Shown piece after piece: positions 9,736-33,670 of a stretch of 42,111 nucleotides of DNA. Source of the DNA: Liolophura sinensis (taxonomy: Eukaryota; Mollusca; Polyplacophora; Chitonida; Chitonidae); the NCBI RefSeq assembly GCF_032854445.1, contig NC_088305.1, forward strand, positions 8,437,606 to 8,479,716, read 5' to 3'. Within the stretch, counting starts at the first letter, position 1, and each line of letters opens with the position of its first letter. The translations under genes and the position numbers were made by a program. The notes under the pieces were generated by a model. It saw nothing but the letters and a program-made list of their open reading frames with translations, was not told the DNA's origin and made no database searches.

Positions 9736-10857
9736 TGTGGTGAAACTGCCAATGGTTGCTGAAAACACTGTCACGGCGTGGTGCAGTCTGGGGGAAAATG
9801 CGACCGACATCTAAAACGTGGTTACCTCCCTTAGCACACATGTGTATGACAGTTTTAATTGTGTTCGACCACTCTGGCCTGCAGTCTAGACAAATTTCCT
9901 TAAGCATTTTACGTACATATGTTGGCAGTAAACTACTTGAGAAAAAAAGTAAGAATCGTTTTCTAAATTCCAAGCTCTTATTTAAGAAAACGTAATTTCC
10001 AAGCATTTTCTAGATCTGGAAATCACATCTAAAATCAAGGGGTTTTATAGGACCTGAACAAACCCTGTCACTCTGAGTAGAGATGATACATATTCTATAT
10101 GCAGAAATGAGAGGCTACAGCCCTTTACTTGCGGGGGGAGGTGTACGGCCTGAACGTGCCTTTCTCCTCATACCACCTGTCAGCCTCCTGATACTCTGAA
10201 GGCAAAGATGTTGCAATTCCTCGTGCATGGTAGCTCCCACTTAGGTCAGGTCATGAACATGTAGGTCCATTGCTTCCCCACGACGACCACCTGGCCCAGC
10301 TGACGTAAAACGCGTCATAAAACCAAATGACGTTTTAATTGAGTAATGTCAACACTGCTCACTCCACGACCGTATTTGTAAAGCCATTGTTTCACATCAA
10401 AACTAGGGATGAGTGAAATGCATGTGTGTTATCATTAAGGCACATGGATTCTAATCTTTTTGTCGTTTTTCATTTGCGGAAGGGTCAATCTGTTCACAAC
10501 CAGTCATAATTTAAACTCTTCTGCTACAGAGAAAGAGTAATTGCATGCGTGCAAAATCACCACAGTGACAACCACGGGGGTACTTAATTAAGTTCTTTGT
10601 GTCTATATCGAGACTGTTAGTACAGCCGTTCGCTTTGAGCATTACCTCGGACCCACACAGCCTAGGAAATGAGCGATCGACGTTGTGTTTATGATAAGTC
10701 GACAGCCGAAAAGATAAGCAACATAAGTGTGTGCACATTTTAGTCCATGGAGACGAATTTAACCTGTCACGGCACCGGCATCAGGTTTTTAAATGGAGCA
10801 CTCTCTTGCGTTGGATTGGATTGGATAAAGTCCACACAGTCATCGGAAATACAATTT
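9736..10857. other. Intergenic relic DNA with a coding-like remnant on the minus strand
   Basis: Paralogous to about 32500-33380. On the minus strand near 10150-10235 a frame reads SEYQEADRWYEEKGT. The right copy (about 32980-33100) reads SEYQEADRWYDEKGT in the same frame, hinting at a former exon, probably of a mobile element. Other frames differ between copies. Confidence 0.4.
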
Positions 10858-11037
10858 TGCGTCAAGAGAACAAGAGAGAGTACCCAATAAGACACAACGT
10901 TAAAACTACTTGATCTATATGAGACATGATTAAAGACTTAGACCATAGAGAATTAAACCGGAGCGACAACAACTGTGTAATAGGAGGCAAATGGTCACAC
11001 ATAACCAATGAAATGCGGACTGTCAATTTATTTCAGT
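10858..11037. repeat. Local duplication, copy 1 (partner at about 11838-12020)
   Basis: Shares 'tagaccatagagaat', 'caaatggtcacacataacc' and 'gtcaattt' with 11838-12020 in the same order, offset about 980 bp. The right copy has a single equivalent at about 33385-33510. The homology may extend left: 'accaaatgacgttttaatt' (about 10320) resembles 'accaaatgacgttttttta' (about 11130). Confidence 0.75.
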
Positions 11038-11524
11038 CAAAAAAAGTTTTTATTCTGTGTACGTAAATGGTTAAATAGTAGCAAATTACACGGTTCCTAG
11101 CATAATGGCTTAAGTTGAATTATGAGATACCAAATGACGTTTTTTTATTGTGTAATTTCAACCATATCTTCAACACTGCTTACTCCAGAACCATACTTTT
11201 CTCCGACCTTGGCTCGTCTTAAGCCTAATCTACCTGTCTACAGGCATAACAGTAACAGTTTGTCTAATAGCCTCCCCTGTCCTTTCCATTTAGATATTTT
11301 AGATTCAGCTGTGGAGGAAATCCAGGATGGCTAATGAGGATGAAGATGTAAATAACAGCATGGATTTCTCTGTAGCTCCTTCCACGAGGAAAGGAGGTGC
11401 ACGGAACAGTTCCATAAGCTAGGAGAAGGAGAAAAAGCGCTAAAGAAGCTTAAATGGGAAAGGCGTTGTTCAATGCTATAGCCAATGTAAATGTTGTTAT
11501 AAAGTTATTGGGGGTGGGGGAGAG

Positions 11525-11610
11525 GGGATAATGAATGAATGATTGACTATGGCTTAACGCCAGGTCGGCCAAGACATACCGTGGCGAGAACATCAGGAAG
11601 CAATGAATTG
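11525..11610 (-). mobile_element. Fragment of a third repeat family ('ggcttaacgcc' type)
   Basis: 'aatgaatgaatgattgacta' then 'tggcttaacgccaggtcgg' matches, in reverse, the tail at about 15955-15996 and the 64-bp fragment at 207-270. It is a retroelement 3' end ending in ATTC repeats on the minus strand. The rest of the element is not visible. Confidence 0.55.
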
Positions 11611-11837
11611 TTTATATCTAAGAATATTCAAAAATTAACTAAAACAGGCGGACAGGTTAAAAGATCAGTTAAAAGAATTAAACCTTAGTGAAAACCCGAA
11701 AACCATGATATTTTTATGACACATATATATACACGTTACGTAATGACAGCATCTCTCGGACAATAAAGTCCACACAGTAAACAAAGAAATGTTTACTGTC
11801 CTTTTCAGGAGCACTAACGCCATGGGAAATACAGTTT

Positions 11838-12020
11838 TGCGTTAAGGGCATAAGAGAGAATACCCAATACGACACATCATTAAAACTACTTCATCTATAT
11901 GAGATATAATTAAAAACATAGACCATAGAGAATATAACCAGAGCGGTAACAATTGTGTGATAGGTGGCAAATGGTCACACATAACCGATGAAATACGGAT
12001 GGTCAATTTCCCTCAATTAA
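11838..12020. repeat. Local duplication, copy 2 (partner at 10858-11037)
   Basis: Second copy of the left-unit-specific local duplication. It resembles the single right-copy equivalent (about 33385-33510) more closely in places, for example 'caattgtgtgataggtggc'. Confidence 0.75.
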
Positions 12021-13129
12021 AAAAGCCTGTTTATGTAAATGGTTAATTAGTAGCAAATTATATGCTCATAGAACAATGGCTTAAGCAGAATTAGGTACAA
12101 AAATGCAGTGATGTTATTTTCAATTTATTAGGCGTAACTGGTCTATGTTACGACCCAAACTGTCTTTATTATAAAGAGATGGCTTGTTCAAAATACACGA
12201 CAGCTTAGCCGCACAAAAAAGTAAAGAAAACCAGCAGATTTTATATTTCAACAATTTATTAGGTTTAACAAGAACAGATGACAAGACTTATACAATTACT
12301 AACGTACTTAAGTTTAACAAGAAAGGATAGCAATACCCATACAAATACTAAAGCACTTACATGTACAACGGTGTCAAGTCCAAATGTTGTAATGTCATCA
12401 CATTTAATCTAGAATAACATTAAAACTGTACGAAGGAATTTCATTAACATGAAAACAATGCAAAACTGAAGTGACTTCTGAATCCTGAACACTGCATCAT
12501 CAACAATTTGCTGTAAGAAATCATGTCATGTAATGACAACTGTTGCAAGTAATGGAAGGAGAAATATGTAGGAACTGTCAACAGCAAGTCTGTAATTCTT
12601 CTGATAGGGTTAAACAATAGATATAATATAATGAAATTCTATCAATTAAATTTGTGTGCAGAATAGTAATATAGAGATGTCCTTATACTGTACGTGTATC
12701 TGAGCCTCTAGCTCTACAGTAACACGTTTCGACTTTTGAAGATCCCCTACACACTTCACGCCTGAATTTTGGGCAATTGCACAAAGGTGATTATTCCAAA
12801 ACGACTACTTCTTGCAGTGCCTTTCTTTAAGACCTAGATGTTCCTGTAGTGCTTTTAAGAGAGGAGGTACAATTTTGGGGATACAGCTTCTCGACTCCAC
12901 AATAAAGCGAGTTTTTTTATGGGGATTTGTGGGATGTTTGGGATACAGTAAAATTGTGCTTTACCGGTGTGACGGGAAGGTATGGATATACTCCCCAGTT
13001 TGTTAAACGACAGATGTGACGTCACGCTATTGTCTGATCAGCTGATTATTTTTAAATAATCTGCACTTTGGCGTTAGCGGTTTCAGTGGTGAAAACTTGC
13101 ACCATCTTAGTGCTTCTTCGTTTGGTGTA
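12021..13129. other. Intergenic DNA, no gene seen
   Basis: Mostly paralogous to about 33510-34440. At about 12260-12360 two diverged tandem copies of a roughly 50-bp segment occur ('gtttaacaagaacagatgac' and 'gtttaacaagaaaggatagc'), absent on the right. The empty target site of the right-copy SINE is at 12395-12409 ('tcatcacatttaat'). Confidence 0.6.
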
Positions 13130-13205
13130 CGGTAGAGCAGAATTCGAACCCACGAACACGAAGCTCTAAATACCTCGCTGAACTATCCGCGGTGGTCGTA
13201 CAACC
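13130..13205 (-). mobile_element. tRNA-like SINE head (not a tRNA gene)
   Basis: On the minus strand an A-box-like GGATAGTTCAGCGAGG and a perfect-core B box GGGTTCGAATTC are spaced as in a tRNA, but the acceptor stem and anticodon arm do not pair. The right copy at about 34450-34545 has GGATAGCTCAGAGAGG and GGGTTCGAATTCC with a longer spacer. It predates the duplication. Confidence 0.5.
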
Positions 13206-14064
13206 TTCTCCTTTTAGCCGACTTTATACTTTCGTTATGACGTCAATTCTTTATCTGACCGGATTCAATTCCACTTAGCGATCTGAAAGGCCTTCATCGC
13301 CGGGCGAGGGAAACTGGTCCTCTTTCATACCTGGCTGGACATTCAGTTACAGAGGCTTTGGCTCACGAAATTTACGTCAACTTATCCCAGTGACTTCTAA
13401 CATGACACGCCTGGCGGCACAAAAGTTACGCAGCTTCGCATGCAAAATGTCTTGTTTTATTTTATACAAAAGATATTCTATGGAAATCTGACTAACCGCG
13501 TTCACCAAGTATTTGTGTTGTTTTGCACATACGTAAACTGTCAATTCTTGAAAGATAATGTACAATTATTACACGGGTCCAAGGTGTCGTTTAAGTAGGA
13601 GAAAACACTCGTAACTGTAGGTTCTTGAAAAACAATGAACTCGACTCTCGCGTCTCCTTCATTATGTTTCAGAAATCTACAATTACCAGTGTTATGTCGA
13701 CTACAGAAAAGGCTGATGTTTTGTAAATAGTTCCTTCTAAAATTTATAATCATTTTTGTGCTTTCTCCTTTAAAAATTTAGATAGTCCGTATGTGGTTTC
13801 CTGGCCATAGGACATATTGTCATTAGCCTTACGACATACTATATTTCTGTAGTCCGAAATTCCTGGCACTAATATGATAAAATATAGTATAAGCCATACT
13901 GAGTTATGACACATTTTTTGCTTTAAAAATCGTTTGAAAAGGTTAACAAAAGGAAAAGAAAAGCAAAAAGGAAAGGTCAACTGAAAGTTTAAAAGGAACA
14001 ATTACCACAAACTTTTGACCTAGTTTCGCCCATTGTTTGTAAAAAAGCCATGAGTATAGTAAAT
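13206..14064 (-). other. Region downstream of gene 2, including its probable 3' UTR
   Basis: Sequence just after the stop codon at 14065 is conserved with the region after 35399. A minus-strand AATAAA occurs at 13456-13461, about 600 nt past the stop. In the right copy an AATAAA lies at 34913-34918, about 480 nt past the stop. These are not aligned with each other, so the poly(A) site is uncertain. Confidence 0.35.
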
Positions 14065-25734
<11,670 letters not shown>

Positions 25735-25803
25735 CTTGGATTGTTAGAATACAAGTTGACAGCTCTCGACTGAAGATTGTATGCTCACATACACTCTACA
25801 ATG

Positions 25804-25866
25804 AATATATCTGCTCGGTCAAACCGGATTTGTGGGCTGTGTTGACAGCTATTAACGATGACGTCA
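25804..25866 (-). promoter_or_regulatory. Core promoter of FReD gene 2: CRE plus TATA-like box
   Basis: TGACGTCA at 25859-25866 lies 125 bp before the ATG, and a TATA-like AGATATATTC at about 25803-25812 lies about 70 bp before it. Layout matches gene 1 (CRE 117 bp before its ATG). The CRE sits in 'gatgacgtcatcatcg', preserved despite divergence around it. Confidence 0.55.
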
Positions 25867-28097
25867 TCATCGCACGCTACTGTTCCCGACTGATGTTAAG
25901 AAAACTGTAGTTTAAAGCCATTTGTACATCATAAGAAGAAACATGAGAAGCTTTTCTTCTACTTGTGACTTTTAGGACATATCCTAACTTACATGTTCAG
26001 AAATAAAAACAAATCATTTCGTGTATCGTTTAAAAGAGCTGATTAGTGACGTTGCACTTTGTTAAATACTAAATCATACGGGTATTGCATACAGGAAGAC
26101 CAGGCGCATTTCTTGTCTCAAGTAGGGTGTGAAAGTGACTATCATAAACTCCAAGCTATTCACCCTCTGATAATATCTTAACTGAGGGTGTGTTTCGCAG
26201 AGACCAAGTAGTTTTAACGATATGTCATTTCGGTAATTCTCGTTTAGCACACAATTTTATTCTTGAAGGGAGCAGTGCTCCGAGGTATGTAATTTGTGGT
26301 GTCTAATATGGCATGTAATCCTGGTTGATAATGTACACTTTGCAAATGTTCTACAAGGATAGCTTAGCTCTATATGCATGTATGATTTATGTCACAGCGT
26401 CCTTGGTGATGCGGTCATTATTTGAAAGCTGCTGGCCTGTCATAAATTATACCCCTATATTGTGTATACAGGTATATAACATTTTCATGATTACATATTT
26501 TATTATACCAAATTGGTTTGTTTTTTTTCATGGGTTTTTAAAAGTGTCTGTATGTCTAAAAGTGCATGTTTTATGTTTTATTTTTTATTTTTGACGCTCT
26601 CTTTCGAAGTCCGTTCACTGTCACTTTTTTAAATACCTTGTCAAGACGATGTGGCCGAAATATTACCGACGTTACGTCATGATCTTTCTTTCATCGATTT
26701 CCTCCATTCTACCAACATGTCCCATTAGTATTCCAAAACATCCATCATACAACTGTTTTCCTCAAAGACAAATTCGAGAAAAAAATCTGATAAATACTTA
26801 CATAGTGGCACGTCACAGAGGGTAGCAACTGGTTATAACAGCAACTCACTTGTATAATTACGTCATCTCCTGTTCTACATTTTAAGGTAACGTCGCTGGA
26901 AGCCATTTCGGTTGTGATGTGTCTGCTACATTTTGTATTATGTGACACGATCACCTGACAGACCCCATGTTCATTCTGCAAGATTTAAGACAGTATTGGT
27001 TAAAGTGTTTGTGCTTTTTGTCTTTTGTCAATAACAGTGTTTATAAGGAGAAGAAATAGATGGACTGAAATATACATTTTGAAATACCGCTATCTACAGC
27101 TATAACGTTTTTCCCCACTATATTGCTGGCCGCCGTCGTATGATTGAAAGATAATTGAGTACGGCGTAAAACACCAATAAAATAAATTAACAAGTCAACA
27201 GTTATAAATGTCTTAAAGCGGTAACACGGATCTTCACTGAAACAGAGACCAAACACTGTGTATTAAGACTGCTGGAAGACGTGAATCGCAATGGAATTTT
27301 GTAATGTGAACCTCATATCTGTCTTGATCAAAACCCTTATACAGTGCACTGGGACTAAACTTACCCCATGCCTTCAGGATCCGGGTTAAGCGAAACCAGA
27401 TATACTCACTGACGCACTTGACGTAAGTCTACACCAAATGAAGGAGTCGGCTTAAGCCAGATTACATCTATACATTCCCGTATACATAAGAAAACCCTCA
27501 CAGCAAGGTCGACGATGAAATATCAAACCCAGTGTTTTTGCAGGTCGGAGTGTAAAATTTCTTGAGACGTAACGTGAACTGATTTATGGTCATGTGGACT
27601 TTAGAGCATACAATAGAAGAACGCTTAAAATGAGGGTCATGTGTGTTTGCCACGTGTGTGACATGTGTAATGTATTAGGGACCTGCATAAACTTACGAGT
27701 ATATTTTGTACTTTTTAATATGTGTGTTCAAGTGACGTTGAATTAAAATAGCGCGAGAATTTGTAGCACAGCGAGGAGTACATTTTCATAACCAACTGGA
27801 TTTTCGAGATTTTCCGAAGTAAACTATGCGTTAATCAGAAGAAATTAGTCAACTAAACGAATGTATCATTATTTGTAATAATAATAAGATAATGATTATT
27901 GGAATTGTAACTGTTGAGATTGAGTGTGGTATATGCTTTTAGTGTAATTACTTTTGTAAATATACCAGATTTGTGTATATGCTTCTGTAAACTGTGCTCA
28001 GACTACTAATCGTCCATTGTCGTCCATTGGATGATCTCACATTATTCTGGACAGATCATATTTAATTCCTCCAAGTCTTGTTTTTAATTCGTTTCTA
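25867..28097. other. Intergenic DNA upstream of gene 2, no gene seen
   Basis: Paralogous to 1156-3569. It includes the shared SINE tail at about 27112-27183. The poly-A/TA tract of the left copy is absent. Frames are short and not conserved between copies. Confidence 0.6.
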
Positions 28098-29372
28098 CAT
28101 GTAGAACCACCTCCACGTGTGGAATGGTCATTTTATAGCCTATATGCATGTAGATATTGTAAAACCACTTCCACGTTGGGACTGGTCATTCTAATTTCTT
28201 AAATACTAAACTACTAAATACTGTAAACACTACACAATCACTTCCACGCTTGGGCTGGTCCTTTTTATAGCCTTTACAGATATTGTAAAATTACCTCCAC
28301 GTGGGGACTGGTCATTCTAATTTCTTATGTAAAGACTACAGAATAACTTCAACGCAGGGGCTGGTCATTTTTCTAGCCTATATGGATGCTGTAGGATTAC
28401 CTCCACGTGGGGACTTGTCAATCTAATTGGTTATGCAAATACTACAGAATCACTCCCACGCTGGGACTGGTCATTTTTATAGCCTATATAGATACTGTAG
28501 AACCCCCACCCCCACCCCACTTGTGGGATGGTCATTCCACTTGTTTTATGTAAATTCTACAGAATCACTTCCACACTGGGGCTGGTCCTTTTTATAGCCT
28601 TTACAGATATTGTAAAATTACCTCCACGTGGGGACTGGTCATTCTAATTTCTTATGTAAAGACTACAGAATAACTTCAACGCAGGGGCTGGTCATTTTTC
28701 TAGCCTATATAGATGCTGTAGGATTACCTCCACGTGGGGACTTGTCAATCTAATTGGTTATGCAAATACTACAGAATCACTCCCACGCTGGGACTGGTCA
28801 TTTTTATAGCCTATATAGATACTGTAGAACCCCCACCCCCACCCCACTTGTGGGATGGCCATTCCACTTGTTTTATGTAAATTCTACAGAATCACTTCCA
28901 CACTGGGGCTGGTCCTTTTTATAGCCTTTACAGATATTGTAAAATTACCTCCACGTGGGGACTGGTCATTCTAATTTCTTATGTAAAGACTACAGAATAA
29001 CTTCAACGCAGGGGCTGGTCATTTTTCTAGCCTATATAGATGCTGTAGGATTACCTCCACGTGGGGACTTGTCAATCTAATTGGTTATGCAAATACTACA
29101 GAATCACTCCCACGCTGGGACTGGTCATTTTTATAGCCTATTTAGATACTGTAGAACCCCCACCCCCACCCCACTTGTGGGATGGTCATTCCACTTGTTT
29201 TATGTAAATTCTACAGAATCACTTCCACACTGGGGCTGATCATTTTCAGAGCCTATATAGACACTGTAGAACCACCTCCATGTGGGGACTGGTCATTCTA
29301 ATTGCTTAAGTACTATAAGTCCACATTGGGGCTGATCATTTTTGTAGCGTGTATAGATATCATAGAACCACC
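28098..29372. repeat. Minisatellite, paralogous array with a 327-bp higher-order unit x3
   Basis: Built from related 50-60-bp monomers ('ttacctccacgtggggac', 'tggtcatt', 'tatagcctatatagat'). Here six or so monomers form a 327-bp unit repeated three times; 'ttacctccacgtgggg' recurs at 28291, 28618 and 28945. Each unit contains a C-rich monomer 'aacccccacccccacccca'. Copies are nearly identical, so amplification was recent and independent of the left array's 111-bp unit. Confidence 0.92.
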
Positions 29373-30446
29373 ATATCGCTGTCTCAAAAACAGAAAATGA
29401 GCCTAATGCGTGTGTGACAAAATTCATATATAATTTGTTTGCCAATTATTTTCAGTCAAGAAATGTTCAGTCAAACTGCGAATAGATCATTATACATTTA
29501 ATTGTGTAAAATTCGGAAAAAAATTTAACTCTCCGTGAAATCGTAAATTCGTGTTGTATCTTTCCATGAGTAATGGAACCCTGGTGTGTGATTAAGGCTG
29601 CTGTTTTTGTTAACATATGCATACACTGTATATATGGTCCACACTGCAGAGGTCTTCACAAGCAGTCGTGTACAGATTATAGACAAATGTTTGCAGGAGG
29701 CATCTTCCTAATCAGTGGGAACTAAGAAAACACTGGGATTAAGATAGGCTGTCTTATTTCCAGGAAAACACTACTACCTTGGGTCACAACAAGATATACA
29801 TTTTGTCAGTAAATGATCAAGGATAAAGAGTGTCCCATGGAAGCCTTTGGGTCCCTTATCAGTGCGAGAATGCATGTTATACTCGACACACTAGCTTGGT
29901 GATCACTGGTTACAGTGGAAATATATTTTAAAATTTTAACATCAATTTCGAAGTAACAAGTCAGTTTGATAACTCTTCAAACTCATTTTTTTGAAATTCG
30001 AAAAGTCTTCGAAGACTCCGTCACAGAGGTGGTTAACACACCAGCGTGTCACAATGGCCCAAAAGCCTCTCACAAATTCAAGTCCAGCTCAGACTGCGTT
30101 CCTCTCCGGCCTTAGGCTACATGAGATGGTCTTCTAGCAACCTGTGGATGTTTGCGATTTCCTTCCTCCATAATGCTGGCCGCCGTTGTATAAATGAAAT
30201 TTTGAGTACGGCTTAAAACACCAATCAAACAAAATAGTTTTCCGTTACTCACATATAGTGTGTGACACATTCAGTGTAGAGGAACTGTTGAGAAAACTGA
30301 TGTAAACAAAATGAAACTTTATTTTCTGCATATTATTATTATTTGACTTTATCTGATCGGTGTTTTACGCCCTACTCAAGAATATTTCATTAATGATAAG
30401 CCCATTATGTGCTGCATTACTATATGGCGAACTTAATATTGTTAAA
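29373..30446. other. Intergenic DNA with old SINEs (30016-30228, 30353-30400)
   Basis: Paralogous to 5936-6990. A plus-strand head-to-tail SINE relic ('acagaggtggttaacacacc' to 'gtacggcttaaaacacc') and a minus-strand tail fragment match those in the left copy. No gene is seen. Confidence 0.65.
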
Positions 30447-30822
30447 CGGTTTCCGCCCACCAATATGCTGGCCGCCGTCGTATAAGTGAAATATTCTTGA
30501 GTACGGCGTAAAACACCAATCAAATCAATAAATATTTTTTTATTTATATATTTGATTGGTGTTTTACGCCGTACTCAAGAATATTTCACTTATACGACGG
30601 CGGCCAGCATTATGGTGGGAGGAAACCGGGCAGAGCCCGGCGAAAACCCACGACCATCCGTTGGTTGCAAGCAGACCTTCCCACGTACGGCCGGAGAGGA
30701 AGCCAGCATGAGTTGGACTTGAACTCACAGCGACCGCGTTGATTGGAGGCTCCTGGGTCATTATGCTGCGCTAGTGCGCTAACCAACTGAGCCACGGAGG
30801 CCCCAATAAACAAATAAGTAAC
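30447..30822. mobile_element. Nested pair of SINEs in opposite orientation
   Basis: A 5'-truncated plus-strand SINE (30447-30532, tail resuming at about 30805-30822) is flanked by attgttaaa (30438-30446 and 30823-30831). A full-length minus-strand SINE (about 30533-30804) lies in its A/T-rich tail, with a short 'caataaa' repeat at 30526-30532 and 30804-30810. The minus-strand element keeps a perfect A box TGGCTCAGTTGG (complement of 30783-30794) and a B box AGTTCAAGTCC (complement of 30715-30725). The two tails make a perfect 61-bp inverted repeat (30465-30525 and 30550-30610) with a 24-bp spacer. Confidence 0.85.
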
Positions 30823-30964
30823 ATTGTTAAAGGACACATGAAAAAGAATTCCTAAACGAAGAATATGGTTTAAAGGAAACCTTTTTTGAAGCATATGTTA
30901 TCTCTTTTAATGGATCATCTATTTTTCCACATATTTCCCGTCGATAGCTGAAAACTTTCGGAAA

Positions 30965-31250
30965 TGACGTCATTGATGAACTTGAACATTAATAAGAACG
31001 TGACGTCAATCCCACGCCCAATTTGGACTCTTTTTCCACACACACTTGTTTGATAGTTATCATTGCTGACCTCACCACTGCACATTACTTTATTTCTGGA
31101 CATACCGCTGGGTCATTAAGAAAACTGTAGTGTAAAGCCAATTTTACGTTTCAAAGAAGAAAGCTGTGGCGCTTTTTGTACTTTTATATCTTAGGACACA
31201 ATTCAAGCCGCAAACTGAGAGATAAAAACCAACCGTTTCACCGAAACCTT
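30965..31250 (-). promoter_or_regulatory. Promoter-like block with two CREs, paralogue of 7019-7320
   Basis: TGACGTCA occurs at 30965-30972 and 31001-31008. At 31115-31250 the sequence ('aagaaaactgtagtgtaaag', 'ttaggacacaattcaa', 'gagagataaaaacc') resembles 25905-26020 next to the gene 2 promoter. No TATA box or signal-peptide exon is visible next to it. Confidence 0.4.
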
Positions 31251-31399
31251 AGTAGGCCTACTGCTCGAACGTTAGTGCTTTATGATCACATTAATTACCG
31301 TAAGTTACCAAATTCACGATTTTAGTTTTTTATGCATTCAGTTCAAGATGTGCATTCATGTGTCTCATACAGGCAAGCTCTTTGATAGCATGCTACCAA

Positions 31400-31655
31400 T
31401 TTTAAGACGCTGTATTCAAGGCACATCAGGGAGAAAGTTTACTGGAAAAACTGACGCGGAGCAACATTCTGCGTGTTTATGTTCCAGCGTGTTACACTGA
31501 CAAACTGCAACCTCTAGACTTGTCCATGAACAAAGAGTTCGAAGACGAGCTGAACAGCAGTTCCAAGGCTGGTAAGCTGGGGGAGGAAGATGAAGTGGAC
31601 ACGAAGACTTCCATCGTGAAACCCATACATAACAGGCGGTTGCCTACGAAGTAAT
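31400..31655 (+). pseudogene. Decayed DDE transposase fragment, right copy
   Basis: The frame from about 31463 reads VYVPACYTDKLQPLDLSMNK, FEDELNSSSK and VDTKTSIVKPIHNR to a stop at 31655. It preserves the family's tail better than the left copy at 8704. Upstream catalytic residues are absent. Confidence 0.6.
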
Positions 31656-31919
31656 TGACAAGCAAAGACAACTTATTTAGACTGGCTTTCTAAAATCCGG
31701 GCTAAATATATTTAAGTAAATATAAATACTAGGCACGGTATGTTGTAATGTACTGCCTGTACATGTGTTTCTTTCCTTTCTTAAATATTAGTAATTTGAA
31801 ACTCAAAAAAAAATACAATTCTTTTAATCTTGTTCTTCTTTCACCAACTTTACTTTTGTAGTGGAAAGATTTATGCCATGCTAGATTGTATACTCGCTGG
31901 TTGTTTATTTCCCGATAAT

Positions 31920-32345
31920 ATAATATAACTCCCAGGTAACATTGGGACCGTCCATAGATATTTGCAACAGCTGGGCAAGTGACAACTGCCTGGCAGGTTC
32001 CTTTTAAATGAATCCCTATATTGTTTGCAGTGGCGAGCCCTATGGATTGTGGAAATGGGTGCTGACACCATCTGCTTCCCAAACACGAATACGCACATCA
32101 AGTTGCTTGAACGGCGTTTTCCTACTGAGGCTTTCATCAAACAGCTGTCCTGAGGTTCGACCCTCTCTAATATCATATTCTTGAAATGTGGAGCAATCCC
32201 AAAACAGCTTAAACACCAGTCTCCTACAAAAAATGTTCTCGCAATGTCAATGTCTCAAAACATAGCCTTCAAAACACTTAAGAACCACACCGTGATCCAA
32301 GCTGAAGCTGTCGCCGTGGCAGCCTCTCTATTGGCACTGGTGCCC
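31920..32345 (-). pseudogene. Decayed element-derived gene fragment, right copy
   Basis: From high to low coordinate the minus strand gives IARTFFVGDWCLSCFGIAPH (about 32190-32260), FDESLSRKTPFKQL (32098-32143) and LLQISMDGPNVTWELY (about 31930-31980), in that order but with frame changes and stops. Order and spacing match the recalled 'IAkkfscG..K..YlicFGiaPyF', 'FDESLN', 'SMDGPNVN' layout of uncharacterised, probably transposon-derived animal proteins. Confidence 0.55.
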
Positions 32346-33670
32346 AAAAGTCAGTGTGAGTCAATGTTGGACAAAGCTGGGGTTTTTTCGGTCACTAGTG
32401 TGACCTGTTAATGCCGACTCAATACAACTATCTTTGAATCGTGCCTTATGCTTCTTGCTTGATATGGAATGAAGGCATTTCTCGAAAAGTTTTGGTGAAA
32501 CTGCCAAAGGTTTCTGAAAACACTGTCCCGGCGTGGTGCAGTCTGGGGCAAAATGCGACTGTCCGTCGTCGTCATGGAAACGAACTGTTCTTCTCTCCGC
32601 ACATTACGCCGTCAGTGATTTACAAAAAAATATGTTACTTTCTGAAAGATGAGAGAGGTATTAGATTGACAGGACCGACATCTAAAACATGGTTATCTCC
32701 CTTAGCACCGACGTGTATGTGTTCGACCACTTTGGCCTGCAGTCTAGATACATTTCGTTAAGCATTTGACGTACATACGCTGGCAGTAAACTACTTGAGT
32801 AAAAAGAAAATTAAGAATCGTTTTCTAAATTTCAAGCTCTTATTTGAGAAAACGTGATTTCCAAGCTCTTTCTAGATCTGGAAATCACATCTAAAATCAA
32901 GCAGTTTAGAGGACCCGAACGAACCCTGTCTCTCCGACTAGAAATGATTTTATGTGCAGAAATCACTGGCTACAGCCCAATACCTGACTGAAACTGTGGA
33001 TCAGGTGTATCCGCTGTGGACGACAGCATGGACGTGCCTTTCTCATCATACCACCTGTCAGCCTCTTGATACTCTGAAGTCGAAGATGCTGCCATTTCTC
33101 GTGCATGACAGCTCCCAGTTGAACCAGATCATGCACAGGTGGATCCATTGCTTGCACACGACGACCACCTGGCCCAGTTGACGTAAAACGCTTGATGAGC
33201 TACCAAATGACATAGTTATTGAGTAATTTCAAACATTGCTTTAACACTGCTCACCCCAGAACCATATTTATAAAGCCACTGTTTCACATCAAAACCAGTG
33301 ATGATTGAAATGCATATATGTTTATCATTAAAACACATGGATTCTAATCTTTGTGCCTTTTTTCATTTGCGGAAGGGTCAAACTATTCACAAGACTTAGA
33401 CCATAGAGAACAAAACCAGAGAGGCGACAATTGTGTGATAGGTGGCAAATGGTCACACATAACCGATGGAAAACGGACAGTCAATTTCCCTCAGTTAAAA
33501 AAGAGTTTCTATTCTGTTAATGTAAATGGTTAAATCGTAGCACATTACACGCTCCTAGCACAATGTCTCAAACAGAATTTGGCACAAACATGCAGTAATG
33601 TTAACTGCAATTTATTAAACGTCACTGGTCTAGAATTACTTAAAATTTCGAAATGTCATCACATTTAATA
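32346..33670. other. Intergenic relic DNA, right copy
   Basis: Paralogous to about 9736-12390 but shorter, lacking the local duplication. A minus-strand frame at about 32980-33110 reads MAASSTSEYQEADRWYDEKG and is conserved with the left copy, suggesting a former exon. Confidence 0.45.

Noticed and set aside
9662-10006. 114-residue minus-strand frame as an intact gene
   Set aside because: The right copy breaks the frame, and it overlaps relic DNA where the recognisable motifs lie in other frames.
13130-13205. Functional tRNA gene (also 34450-34545, 23180-23265, 41735-41822)
   Set aside because: Pol III A and B boxes are recognisable, but no paired acceptor stem or anticodon arm can be drawn, and they resemble SINE heads or relics.
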